NCBI GenBank assembly: GCA_016630905.1
Contig: WBMQ01000013.1
Span: 1-64,000, forward strand
Direction: 5' to 3'
Length of the DNA stretch: 64,000 bases
DNA from: Capillidium heterosporum
Lineage: Eukaryota > Entomophthoromycota > Entomophthoromycetes > Entomophthorales > Capillidiaceae
Shown here: one piece after another, positions 48,469 through 60,437 of the stretch
Numbering within the stretch: position 1 is the stretch's first letter
Layout of the letters: every line of letters begins with the position of its first letter
Made by a program: the position numbers and the translations under genes
Notes under the pieces: model-generated
Seen by the model: the letters and a program-made list of their open reading frames with translations, nothing else
What the model was told of the DNA's origin: nothing
Database searches by the model: none

Positions 48469-49562
48469 GATCTATTTTGTACTAATAAATTTTCATTTGG
48501 GAATATATATGCTTTATTTTCTTTTACTGGTTTATTGTTAGTATGCAAAAGTTTTTAAATGTTGGAAATTATATGATGCTAAACAGTTCAGGTTTATATT
48601 TTTAGAAGCTCAAGTGAAGGTGTTGATAGAAAGAATCAAAGTTAAAGTGCCTAGGTATACGCTACCATTTAATATCCTACCATTGTACTCCATCCTTATA
48701 TAAAGTTACTGAGTTAGCTATCTATATTGATTCAACTTCCTTTTCACATTATGCAAGCTTTGGATTTGGCAACATGCAAACATCTAGATAAACTTATAGT
48801 TCAACCACATGTACTCTTAGACAACTCCATAAAGTTAAGCTTTACATCTCCAATTACGACCTCACTCGTATATAAAAATATCTAAAGCCTCTAACCGACT
48901 TTCAAGCCTTCTACTGAAAATTCCCACCTTAAGATATTCACATGTGGCCTTCATAATGTAAACAGAGTAGCAGTAGGAAATAAAGTTAATTATAGGTAGC
49001 GTACTTTTACTACATCTTACTTATATTGCCAACCGTATTTCGTCCCACTAATTATCACAGTTAATTTTGTACATTTCCATCGTAAAATCGATAAGGTTTT
49101 GAATTGAATTTACTGCTTTTCAAGAGCAGTAACGAACAATTATCTAATTCTAGCTACTTTTCAAAGCCACAGTCAAATAATTGGTTCAAAATTATAAAAT
49201 ATACTAAAACTACATAAACATTTCTGCTGCTCTTTGCAAAGCCAGTTCAATTTAGAAACCCAATTTTCAAACTCAACAGCTTTTCCAAACTTCAATTACC
49301 GTTGACCGTTTTAGTTTAGTTTAGTTCCCAACGTACTTGTATTGACTTTACCTTAACTATCCTTTAAAAATGTGATAAGTTATTGAAAACATGTTTTTAT
49401 TAGATTTCTACCAGCCCCAACAACTAAGCATATCCTCCATTGAACATCTAATATATAGACGCCCTTGCTCACATTCATCAAGTTCAATTTTTGCATAGAT
49501 AAACTCAACTTTAGTCCGGAACTAACCAAAAATTTACCAATATCAACAACCTAAGAAGCATT
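48469..49562. other. Intergenic
   Basis: AT-rich. A TATATA stretch near 49453 lies about 110 bases before the LPMO-like ATG. No gene recognised. Confidence 0.5.
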
Positions 49563-50516
49563 ATGAAATCGATTCAACTCCCCTTAGCTTTACTACTAAC
49601 TCAACTTCCTGCAACCTTGAGCCACAGCTGGTTAGATTGCGTAGATAGACGTCCAGATGGTAGCTGTGGTGGCTACATACGCAATTACCAAGGGCACGTT
49701 GACCAACTAGCTACTTACAAGATATTATACCGGGAACCTTACACCCCATTATGCGACCCCAGGTTTCAAGCTACCCCTGACATCTACCCCTCACATTACC
49801 CAATGGCCAAAGCCAAGGCTGGTGATACTTTGACGTTGGACTACTTGGAGAACGGGCACGTAAATTTAGATAGGCTACCCCCCGATGACAAACCGCACCC
49901 CAACTACTTTGCTTTGTACACGACTGGGAAGCCCTATACCAAGAAAGGTGATCTCCAGGATGGTAGCCAGCTTATCTTACGTAAGGATATCGACAACCTA
50001 GCTCCCTTAGTAAAACTTCCTTTTGACGACGGTGAGTGTAGTGACATCACCTACTTTGGTAGACAAGGGCCAACTCCATGTATGGCCAGCTACAAGTTAC
50101 CTAGCAACTGGGAACCGGGGATTTATCAGATAGTTTGGGTATGGCACTTTGACCGCGATCCCTAACGCCTGGTGGGGAAGAGTATACCTCGTGCTTCGAT
50201 GTTGAAATTTTAAACAGGCGAAAAGTACGATACGCACAAGAAGACGTTCTTCAAACCTTACCAGCCTCTAGGTCACGACCAAGTCGAAGTGGTAGCTGAA
50301 AACAACGTCAAATGTAACGAAAAGGCTTACGATCAAGAGATTTATGTGTGCCTTAATGATGGCAAGTCGTTGTGCCCCAAAGGTAATTTGTGGTGCAAGA
50401 ATCAGTGTTACAACCCCAAAGACCACCAGTGCTGCTTTGACAAGTTTTTACTACCTACCAACCAAGGCTGCCAGCTACTAGCCAACCCTTTTGAGAAGAT
50501 CAAAAAGTTGCTATAG
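49563..50516 (+). CDS. LPMO-like secreted protein with Cys-rich C-terminal domain, apparently frameshifted
   Basis: After a 20-residue signal peptide the mature protein would begin with histidine (HSWLDCVDRRPDG), the N-terminal copper ligand of lytic polysaccharide monooxygenases. The domain continues to YQIVWVWHFDRDP, a typical LPMO end strand. The expected continuation GGEEYTSCFDVEI is present at 50171-50209 but in another frame, and GEKYDTHK from 50217 returns to the first frame. So two opposite shifts bracket 50160-50216, and a stop interrupts the direct reading. No GT-AG intron solves this. The C-terminus (CLNDGKSLCPKGNLWC, QCYNPKDHQCCFD) looks like a small carbohydrate-binding, Cys-rich module. 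Chitin or glucan is a likely target. Either a recent pseudogene or a local sequence error. Confidence 0.7.
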
Positions 50517-51379
50517 CCATCCAACTCTTTAACGTAAGCTTTAAGTTTATGTCAAGCCTATTTAACATCTGAAGCATAAGTACATAATAAACCTCCATTT
50601 TCATTATTTACAAAGATATATATATATAAGTATAGAACCAATTCATACTTTATCTTGAAATTTTTTTGGCACAAGAACTTTGTTATTACTGCCCACCTTC
50701 TAAAAATTCCAAACCGATGTAGTGGTCCAGGTAAAAGGGTCATCTACATAAATAGAGTAGCAACTTTCTAAGACTTATACCCTTCCAGTTTAGGTACTGG
50801 ATCCCATCTTTTGAATTTTTGGGGTTTGCTTCTAGTATAGGAAAATCTACTGTTTTCAGTAAGCAGTAGCATGATAGGGATGGCTTCACCTTTAAATATG
50901 TGAAAACTTCTAAAACCCTGCAAGTTGAATACATACTAGGCAGATACGAGCAACTGTAAAACCTGCTTTACCCAAACTTCAAGAACCTAGAAAGGAGTAG
51001 GCGTAGACACCGGCAACTAATCACACTTTTAAGTAAATGAACGTATACATCAAGATACCCATTTTATGTAAAATTCAAACAAAATTTAGTCAAGCTGGGA
51101 CAATATGCACTCTTTGAAGCCAAATACTTGGGATGTAGGTCGTACCATCTTGAATTTGGATTAAGGATCATCTCTGTTGTAATGGAAAAAGCTTTCTACC
51201 TGTCATCAGCAGTACAGAGCTGTCAAGTTTCGTTCGAAATATAGCTGGGATATATTAAGCAGTCAGAAAGTAATGTAGTCGTTTAAGGAAAGTAAAGTTC
51301 GGGTTGGTTCAAGAGGTCTGAACTTTGGTTGATTTGAATTTCCTCCAACTAACTGTAGTGACAGCATTTTACTTCAACT
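50517..51379. other. Intergenic
   Basis: No open frame worth calling; it may contain more of the protease-like relic on the minus strand but no motif supports it. Confidence 0.45.
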
Positions 51380-51793
51380 AAATATAATTATCAAATCAGA
51401 TATTTCCCATATCACCAATTATAGAGGTATTCAGCTTGAGGACAGTGATAGTGTAGTTGTCTGTGATGCTGTTGTAATTGAGATGATCCACGATTTCAAA
51501 GACCTCGATTCATAAGTCCCTTTCATTTTGAGAAGAATTAGAGAATCAATGGGAGCGGTATTTTATCAAAGGATACATGTAATTAGTATACGTAGCAGCT
51601 GTTAAAGTAATAGTAGAGTTGAGGAGGATATTGAGACAGACGTAGGCCCTATCATGATCCATGTAAATAACCAGGGATACTTGAACTTGGGGCTTACCTC
51701 TGCACCTTTGTAGATGCAATATTGAAGCAAACTGGAACCTACTATTTGAATACCGGTGATCACCACTATTAAAGTGGATATATCAGCCTTCAT
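51380..51793 (-). pseudogene. Possible relic of a secreted S1 protease
   Basis: On the minus strand, ATG 51793 opens a hydrophobic signal-like segment (MKADISTLIVVITGIQIVGS). Further on, 51512-51394 reads IEVFEIVDHLNYNSITDNYT followed by ITVLKLNTS. This resembles the loop and NDIxxLKL segment before and around the catalytic Asp of S1 proteases, with the Asp context altered. The IVGG, TAAHC and GDSG motifs are not seen, and the parts do not join with clear introns. I regard this as a weakly supported relic. Confidence 0.35.
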
Positions 51794-52831
51794 GGTTTGG
51801 GTCGATTGCTTCTAAAAACTTCAAACTTGAATTTTAGCTTTGTGAAGAAAGGATGAAGTTGATTGGGATGTGCATTTATATACCTGAGCAGGTTTATTTT
51901 ATCGGCTCATCTGCTAGGAAAATCCCATCAAATATGCTTATATACTACTTGTCTATTATCTTTGGAATGAATATCTGAACAGGCTGGATTTATAGCAAAG
52001 GTTGCAAATAAGAAGTTTCGGGCTTTTGTTAGAAAATTCGACAACTTGAATATAAACTCAATACTATCCTTTTATGGAAGTTTGCTTTACTAAATCTCGC
52101 CAGCTATTGTAGTGGCAAGCAAGCACAAATATAAAGTTTTAAAACTCTGGCAAGATATCAACAAGCTAAACCAATTTCCAGAAAAGTTTATAGTATAGCT
52201 CACTCCAATAAAACGTAATAATCTTTATATACTGTAGGCAGTCTCAATATATATATATTAAAGCAACACTAAGCTCGACCGACCACCTTTCGACTTCAGT
52301 AATGGAGTGTTTGGAACCAATCAATATATAATATCTTTTACTTTAATATCAACTCATCAATTTATTTATAAAAAATGAACAGCTATTCTAACAAACCATC
52401 ACTTTTTAATAAACCAATTAATTATATATAATTGGTTAAATATACAATCGATAGTTGCTTTTAGTAGCAAAAGGAATAAACACAGCACATCAATTCTATT
52501 GTTGGAAAGGCAAAGCGTGGATTTGAATATAGTAGTAAAGGTAGGAGAGGATGAAATTCAAAAAGTATTAAAATAAATACTATAGTCTGTAGTACAGCAG
52601 AATATAAAATATTAGTAAACTGTCGCTGGTAGGTACAAAAGTAAAAATAATCATAAATTTTATAAAAGTACAACTTGCAACTCTACATATAAAAACTAAA
52701 CGAAGCTCTCATACATAGGTTGAAAGTATAGCATAGCAAAACATAGCGTAGGGAAGTAAAGAATTGAAATCAGGAAAAAGATGAAGCAATGGGCAAACCA
52801 ATAAGATTAACTTTGATATATAGGGACGCGC
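51794..52831. other. Intergenic, 3' side of wc-1
   Basis: AT-rich with TA runs (for example 52240-52260). The minus-strand frame 52461-52673 is AT-driven. Nothing else. Confidence 0.5.
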
Positions 52832-55157
52832 TTAGCTCGAACCTGACCCCAAGGATCCAGTTCCTGATCCTTCCGACGAATTTCTTACCAAAAGTCCTTT
52901 GGCGTACTTCAAGCCACATGGGTTACACAAGGTAGCCGGTCCATTAGGGCCACGTCGCCACTCCGTAGTTGAAGTTCGATTGCAAGCCAAGCATACCTTA
53001 TCCTTGTTATTAACCTTGCGTTTACCCTACATTTATCAAAACAAAATGTATAAAGTAAAAAATAAAGGTTAGTACTGCATCAAAATACAAAAACAAATTA
53101 CCTTCTTATGGTAAGGTTTAGGCTGCAAAGCCTCGATCTGCTCCTTCAACTTCTTGTTAGCTAAGCGCAACTGGTGCAGGTCGTACTGCCAAGTCGTAGA
53201 AGTCTTGGTACCATCTAATCCTTGGAAGAGATCACCTTGAGTATTGGATCTATGCGATTGCGACTGAGGTGATGGAGTCGTATTGAACAAATCGTTGGAA
53301 TTAGAGCTTGGTGAAGTCGAGGCGTTAGCATCTAAAACTTTACTCTGTCCTAATACAAACAAAGGTGGGTTGTCAGCATCGGTATGCTCTTCACCAGGGT
53401 AAAAGGTAGTCATCAAGTCAACGTAATCTCCCTTTTTACTACGGATGGAATGCTGTAGCTTGAAGGTGAACCCTTTGGTAGCCTGCTCCAAAGCCTCAGT
53501 GAAGTTGAAGGTACGGTCGGGGGGTACCAATTGGTACATGGAGGTAGATACCAACTCTTCTGGCTCGTACCCCAAAGCTTTAGTACAGTTGGGCGTGACA
53601 TGTAAGAAGATGCCGTTGGTGGACATCTTGAACCAAAAGTCATCTTGGCTTAACCCATCCGAAGTGGAATCGACGAGTTCGATTGGAAGCTGGTAGATGG
53701 GTCGAAGTCTGCCCGTCATAACGATGCAGCGCCGTCCCTTACCCATATCGCCGTGCAACTTGCCAGTACATTCAATCCAGCTGAATTGGTCCGAATCCTT
53801 GTGGCGGGCGCGATAGATGACACATAGACTCTGGTCGGGGGATGTGGCACATTCCTTGAGATCGCGGATGACGGGGACGAGATCACCAGAGTGGCAGATC
53901 TTGGTCAGGGACTTGCCGACTAGATCTTCGGGTTGGTAGCCTAACATGCCTTCAACACTGGGGGATGCGTACAAAAAGGTTCCTTTCAAAGTTAGGACGT
54001 GGATAAAGTCAGTAGAGTTCTCAACAAGCAATTTCATCCAGTCGGCTTTACGGTCCTCACTGTTAGGGCCCTCGGTCACGGCTTCGAAGATACTTTGAAT
54101 AGCCTTGGGGCTTACCGTCTCGGGCATACCGGGGAAGTATTCGTTATGATCACCTTGGGTGATACTCTTCATGAAGGTAGGTTTGCCGTAGTTTAAACCC
54201 CAGTTCCCGTTGCTCATGTTCTCGATAATGGCATTAGGTTGATCGACCATGTCAACTTGGAGGCCGACGTAGAAGGTGACGGTGTCGCCATCCATGATGG
54301 GGATAACGGTAACCAAGTTGATGAAGGGCTGCCCATCCTTCTTGTAGTTGACCAAGGAGACTTGGTGCTCCTTGGCCTGCACCATCTGCGTCTTCAACTT
54401 GAAGACCGACTGGTTGTCGGTGAACTTACGTTGGCTACCCGAAGTTACTCGACCGTCAGGGGATTGCAGAAAACGACAGTTTTTACCTACCGTCTCAAAA
54501 GCATTGTACCCAGTCAAATTCTCGAAGGTGGGGCTGGCGTAGACAATAGGGAAGTCGTACTGTCGAGTATCGACCAAAAGAAAGGCGCAGCTAAGGTCGA
54601 CGGGACCGATGTTGATGGTGGGGTTAGGTCGGTTGGCAATATAGGCCAAGATACTTAGTAGGTCGAACCCAGTACTCGAGTAGAAGCCTTGGCCGGGGTT
54701 GGTAACAGGTCGTTCGGGACGTCTACCGATATAATCGGGAGTCACCGACTTCACTTCCTTGAAAGGCTCAAAAACTACGCCTTGGTTCTGTTGGTACTGG
54801 TTCATATCAAAGACATCGGCTTTAGGTGCCTGGTTGAACAGAGCCGAGTGGATGTTCCCTTTCATACCCATAGAACTCAACATAGCTGGGGTAAACATGT
54901 TGAAGTCTACTGGGATATCCTGTTGAAAGCTATATGGAATTAGTAAAGTTAAAGGAAAAGAGTTACTTGAGATTGTTGAAATCGGTGTAAGGGTCATCTA
55001 ACAACTTTTCGAAGTTTACGTTGTCCATAAAGCGGTTGTTCTGGAAGGGATCGAAGTTGACGCTGGTGTTGAGGTTTGGGTTTATATTTTGAATCTCCTC
55101 ATCGTTACCGGAAGATGGATTGAGGTTGGGGTTGGCATTGAAATAAAGCTGTTCCAT
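52832..55157 (-). CDS. wc-1: White Collar-1 blue-light photoreceptor/transcription factor
   Basis: Flavin-binding LOV photoreceptor and GATA-type transcription factor that, with WC-2, drives light responses. Exons 55157-54967, 54929-53102 and 53026-52832 give 737 residues. The LOV domain (about residues 140-265) has YNAFETVGKNCRFLQSPDG, whose Cys forms the flavin adduct, then YKKDGQPFINLVTVIPI and FYVGLQVDMV. PAS-B is around FIHVLTLKGTFLYASPSVEG and PAS-C around FLHVTPNCTKALGYEPEEL. The third exon supplies the C-terminal zinc finger CLACNRTSTTEWRRGPNGP followed by LCNPCGLKYAK (C-x2-C-x18-C-x2-C). The N-terminus lacks the polyglutamine run of Neurospora WC-1. Domain order is complete, so it should be functional. 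Confidence 0.95.
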
Positions 55158-56419
55158 CTTGCGTTATTGGAAAAGTTTCTAAACGTTGTAAACTAAAGAA
55201 GCTGTACTTGAGGCCCAAATGGTCGTTTAAATAAGGTTGGCAAGGTTGTTTGAGCTGGCAATATAAAGTAAAACTAAGGGTCGTAAGTTGTAGTTTTACC
55301 TCCTTATCCCTCACATAAATTGGATAGTGATGAAATGGTTATGGTTAGTAAGTTACGATCTGCACTCATAAAAAGGAATGAAGTTATAAAACTCGATCGA
55401 GGTACGTAACAAATCACATTTTCAGTTTCCTACCTCTTCCAACCAATCACCTTAGCGTATCTTACGTCTTTCTGCCATGATGTCAGATTATTCTCGGCTA
55501 CATCCAGATTAAGCTTAATCTTTTGTAACCATCTGAACGGAAAAGGAAATTCGATCCGAAACTAACCAATAAAAATCCTTAATAGCAAGGAATCCTCAAC
55601 TAAGGATTGGCTTTGCACAAGGTTAACTTGTTTAGGGAAATCCTCACCTACCCAATTAAGAATGATGGGATTTTTGCTAAAATGCTGATGGGTGGAGCAT
55701 AAATTATCGTAAAATTGAGTTGCATTTACTTGCAGAAATTTTGGCAGGTTACCCATTTCATCAAACTAAATTCTAATTCTGGGTGGTGCGTTTACAACGA
55801 AATGATAGCAGATTAAAGACAAGGCGAGCACTTTGAATTCGACTTGCAGCTATTCTGATATAGCAGACAGCATTCAATCTATTACTACTAAGTAGCTTTA
55901 CCTTGAATTACCCACCTATTTTAGCTCTTAACCATACAATAGCACCAAGTCCTTTATATAAGCTTCAATTCTTTTTGCTTTCGAAACTCGTCTTATAATT
56001 AATGTCAACTAGCTGTCCAACTAAGTCGTATATTTAGTATCGGATTGTTTGAAAATTTCATAGGTAATCCACATTTGTACCACTATTTAATACTATTTTT
56101 TGAATTATATATATGTATCTTTTTCTACGCTTTAAATCGCTGTCTACTCATTCTTCATTATTCCAATTAATCGTTAGTTTATTTAATTTACCTGAGATCG
56201 ATTTCCTGTTATGATGTAGTCTTTATTCAGACTTGATTTCGGATTCTCTGATTGCCATCCTGCAAATAAAATGAGTCCTAACCACTATGATGGACTACTG
56301 CAGCCGGGAGACGAACCCTTCATTTCGTTGGAAAGAACCTACTTATATGCTGCCAAATTATGCCTTTCTTCTGGGGATAACATATATATCGAAGCTCTAG
56401 CATAGAAAGAAAAGTGTTT
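55158..56419. other. wc-1 upstream region
   Basis: Part of a 3 kb divergent region. No gene recognised; the minus-strand frame 55562-55756 is random-looking. Light-response elements would be expected here but none can be claimed by eye. Confidence 0.5.
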
Positions 56420-56705
56420 TTGAGTTGTTTTATCAGAGTTGTATCAAAGTTTTTCTTGAGTTCTTTCAGATTGTAGATTTAAGTTTGAGTAATTTGATTA
56501 AACAAAGATTCCTAGTCGATAGTTTTGCAGGAATTGAGTTTTAAGTATTTATATTGGTTGTAAAGAAACCATTGCATCTATAGTAGCCTGTCTACAACAC
56601 GATAAACATATCCCATTCCATGCTGAAGGATTCACCAAGCTTAGCCGAACCCATTCGATTGGAAGTCCAAGTCAATGACCAGATACTCAAAAAGATCAAC
56701 CAACC
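56420..56705 (-). repeat. Dispersed repeat family R, copy 3 (inverted)
   Basis: Reverse-complement match to 4549-4850: GTTTTATCAGAGTTGT, GATTGTAGATTTAAGTTTG, the CATTCCATGCTGAAGGA block and CCATTCGATTGGAAGTCC all align in order. It lies in the wc-1/L2HGDH intergenic region. Somewhat diverged; no open frame. Confidence 0.65.
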
Positions 56706-58131
56706 AACATTTTATATCAAGAATTCAAACTTCTGTCTCAAAATATTGGTGTACTCACAGAAAGTTGAAATCTTTCCAAGGATTGGAGGGTAGAGGGTTA
56801 TAAAGACTCTATTAAGACTCTCGAGTGCCTGGTAGTGCCATCGAAAGCAAATAAAGATAAGTGAATATATATAAATCCTAGTTGTTATCGAGATATCCAC
56901 TGAAGCTCAGCTTCATCTCCACTTTCAAATAAAACTCATCTCAATTCAAATACAGTGATCCTGGATTGAATATGTGAGCTGTACTGACTTTTCTTTCAAC
57001 CTCCTCGTAATTATCGCCAGCTATTGATCGAAACTATCCGAACCCTCAACTTTCTTATAGCATCAGCTCAACAAAAACTAAATTGTATCAACTTGTATAA
57101 ATAACATTGTATTTACTATTAAAATACCTTTGTATAAAATTTACACTTAACTTCATACCTACCATACCCAGCAATTTATTAGAAATTTTTGAATATACTT
57201 TAAACAAATTCTAAAAGCAAATGCTTTCATATAAATCGTCCTTTGTTTCTAATAATAAATTTAAAGCTCAATATTGAATAAAAGTAGTTGTAAATTTGGA
57301 TGTAGAAAAGTTGGTTAAGAGTATCTTTTATTAATCATCAGTTATTAACTATATATTTCAAATAACCTATAAAATGTTGGTTTCCAAGCTGATAATCATA
57401 TATAAACTATGCTCTACAATTATAAAAGATTTACTTGGGTTTGCTGTCCTAGGTGCTAAATTTCCTGCAGAAGTTGAAATATAACTAACCATTAACTTAT
57501 TAAAACACTGGTTTATACACTTTTATTTATACTTTTTCACTATACAGCCAAACTTAAGTTGGTTTGGTTGATGTTGGGTTAGTTACTTTCAACTCTTTTA
57601 CTTACCAATTTCTAACCAGTCTATCCTTCAAGACATGTGCCTATTTCCAAGTGGAGATAAGGTAGAATAGAACCTAGCATAAATTAATGGTTGCCTTGTA
57701 AATAAATCGATTAATCAAAAGAGGCTATGTTAACTTGGGATCTTGTTTAGTTCGCCTGTGCTATCATAGCAGCTGTTTAGATGTTGATGGGAACTAGTAT
57801 TAAGAATCATGCCCAAAGTCTTTGAGTTTTTTATCCTTAGATAAGTAGTGGTCCATCACTAGCTTCACCCTCATTGCTATTTCAAATCTCTTGCTTTTTG
57901 TTTACTCTTTCAGATAGCATTTCTTTCAAACCCTGGTTACTAAAGTTCTTCCACCATCTTTTTGAAATGATATTCATCAAAAGCTTATCAAATCAAACTT
58001 TACAACTTCCCAATCCTGTAATCCAATCAACAATTCAAATTTCTTTAGCCTATGTCATCCAAATTTCTATTGACTCATTCAGCTAAAAGCTAAGGGAATC
58101 CATCTCACCAACCTGAAAAGAATACGAAAGG
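56706..58131. other. L2HGDH upstream region
   Basis: AT-rich, about 1.4 kb, nothing recognised. The 57874-58086 frame is low complexity. Confidence 0.5.
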
Positions 58132-59387
58132 ATGAAGTTCAAATTTAATTCAACCCTACGAAAGTTTAGCACATCAAGTTCAACTATCCATACCGACAAC
58201 TTGATAATAGGCGGCGGGGTAGTAGGTCTAGCAATAGGCTGCCGACTCAAAGGAAGTACCGTCTTAGTAGAACGGCTATCCAGCTGTGGCCAAGAAACTA
58301 GGTAATTTTAAGGGATTTAATATCTCTGACTTCTTTTTGTAAAAGTTCAAGGAATAGTGAGGTTATACATAACGGGATCTACTATCCAACCTCCAGTTTA
58401 AAAGAAACTTTGTGCTTACGAGGAAGATCCAAGTTGTACGATTTTTGTACCAACTACTCTATACCCTTCAAAAAGGTAGGTAAGTTGATAGTTGCCCAAG
58501 ATGACGTATACCAGCTAAATAAACTGGAAGAGTTGAAGGATAAGGGTACTAAACTAGGTGTACCGTTGAACTATCTATCCAAAAATGAATTGGCTGATTA
58601 TCCTTATCTTAAAGGGGAAGTCGCCCTTCATTCTCCAGAGACCGGTATCTTAGATAGCCACAGTTACATAAATATGCTGCAGTATCTCTTTGAAGAAAAG
58701 GAAAACAACTACCTCCAATTGAATACGACCGTCAAATCCATGGACTTAAATTCAGACAATAGTAGCTGGAATATCAAGGTAGCGAACACCCAAAATCCAA
58801 CCGAAGAGTACACCATCACAACCACAAATTTGATCAACGCCTCAGGTCTAGCAGCTGCCAGTATAGCCAACTTAACTTTAAAATTTTGTAACGAATACCC
58901 CAACTACAGATACAACTACCTCAAAGGCAGCTATTTCAAGTACACCAAGAAGTTACCCATCAATAAGTTAGTCTACCCCATACCTGATCCCAACCTAAAC
59001 TCGTTAGGAATTCACCTCACTTTATCTTTAGACAACTCAATAAAATTTGGTCCCGATACCCAAACTGTAAAAGATAATAATCTCTCGGCGACGACAATTT
59101 CCTCTGAGCTTAACTACCCCAATCTCAACTACGCTGTAGATAGAGACTTGAAAGAAAAGTTTTATCTAGCAGCGTCGGCTTACTTAAAAGAGTTGGATAG
59201 AGAAAACTTTGTTGAGGATTACAGTGGAGTTCGACCAAAGTTGAAGCTGGATGGATTTTCCGATTTCGTCATACGAAAAGATATAGTAGGCTCAGTCCAA
59301 GTCGTCAATTTGGTAGGTATCGAATCCCCCGGGCTGACAAGTTCTTTAGCTATTGGAGACTATGTAGATGACTTACTGAACAAATAA
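58132..59387 (+). CDS. L2HGDH: L-2-hydroxyglutarate dehydrogenase, mitochondrial
   Basis: FAD enzyme that repairs L-2-hydroxyglutarate to 2-oxoglutarate in mitochondria. Exons 58132-58301 and 58346-59387 give 403 residues. The basic, Ser/Thr-rich N-terminus (MKFKFNSTLRKFSTSSS) fits a targeting peptide. The FAD-binding motif LIIGGGVVGLAIGCRL follows at once. Family blocks: ETSSRNSEVIHNGIYYP, LCLRGRSKLYDFC, KKVGKLIVAQ, ETGILDSHSYI, LINASGLAAASIA, NYLKGSYFKY, VYPIPDP...GIHLT, DYSGVRPKL and the C-terminal NLVGIESPGLTSSLAIG. The intron falls inside the ETSSRNS motif. It ends 67 bases from the convergent LYRM2 stop. Confidence 0.95.
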
Positions 59388-59454
59388 TAAATCTTCATCC
59401 GTAACGAACTTTTAAATGCATTGTTATAAACTTTTATTATTATTTAAATATACT

Positions 59455-59881
59455 TTAAAGGGTAGCACTAGCTAATCCCATTGAAGTTTGTAGGTTGCGT
59501 ATCTGCACTTTACCTTGCACTAGCAGCAGTTCGATCCTATCCTATTCATTATAAAAAAACATCAATTTAGAATTTCATAAACGAAGAAAAAAGAAATAAC
59601 CGATTACTTTATCAGTCAGATGCCTATACCTCTCAAAGTCGTTTCTGGCCCATTCTCTCAAATACTTTTTGTCTTGAGCCTCTAAACCTAAATTTTAAAA
59701 AGAAGCAAAAATATATAAATGGAATGCTCAAGCCAAAATGCTTACCTTTGGTAACTCGTAGAACTTGTCTATAAAGGTGTAGAGCTCGCGTCCGCAAAAT
59801 AAACTATAGAGTAAACAACCAAAGATAAAAAAGTTAATTCAAAACATCAATTTTAATTTAAATTACTTGTTTGAGATCCAT
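59455..59881 (-). CDS. LYRM2: LYR-motif protein, LYRM2-like
   Basis: Small mitochondrial LYR protein, too fragmented for long-ORF calling. Four exons, 59881-59867, 59803-59746, 59687-59608 and 59541-59455, join in frame to 79 residues (human LYRM2 is 88). It starts MDLKQFILRTRALHLYRQVL, matching the family's LKQF...VLxLYRxxLR with the LYR tripeptide. DKKYLREWARNDFERYRHLTD corresponds to DRKYLKDWAREEFRRNKS of LYRM2, and IELLLVQGKVQIRNLQTSM to the C-terminal helix. LYRM2 has been linked to respiratory complex I. A longer N-terminus from an unseen exon is possible. Confidence 0.85.
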
Positions 59882-60437
59882 ATCAGTAACAAAGTTCAAC
59901 TTCCAACTGCACTCCAAAACTGAAAAGTGAGGTTTCCAAGTCTAAGTATACTTTCCAAGCTTTATTGGCTAAATCTTTACCAGAATTGCCAAAGGAAACA
60001 AAATGGCCTAAATTCAAATAGAAATTTTGCACTTTGTATCTAACTTTCAACCTATAGAAACAGCAATATCTGTAACAAATCTAAGAAAGTGAAGAGATAA
60101 ATCAAATACTTACTTCAACCACCTCCTTCCCTCACCTCTTTGAACTTGAATTCAATATATCTCTCTCTGAAATTTTATAAGATGAGACATATGTAGGTTT
60201 TTATAAATCCAAAGATGACTACTAAAAAGTTTTAAGATGCAGGTAAGGTGGAAAGTGAGCTAAGGAAACCTAAAATCTCCAAAGAAAAAATGCTGTTTAT
60301 TCAGATTACCAGATATATACTATTAGAGTCAAATGTACACTTAACAAAACAAAAATACCGGCATCCACCTTAGCCTCCTTTATTAGAGTCTTTACTTCTA
60401 CCTTTATATCCCTCCCTTTAAAAATTTTAACCTTCCT
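59882..60437. other. Intergenic
   Basis: LYRM2 upstream and TMLH 3' flank. No feature seen. Confidence 0.5.

Noticed and set aside
56280-56330. tRNA-like stretch (GCCGGGAGACGAACCC)
   Set aside because: No cloverleaf can be drawn; T-arm pairing fails on both strands.
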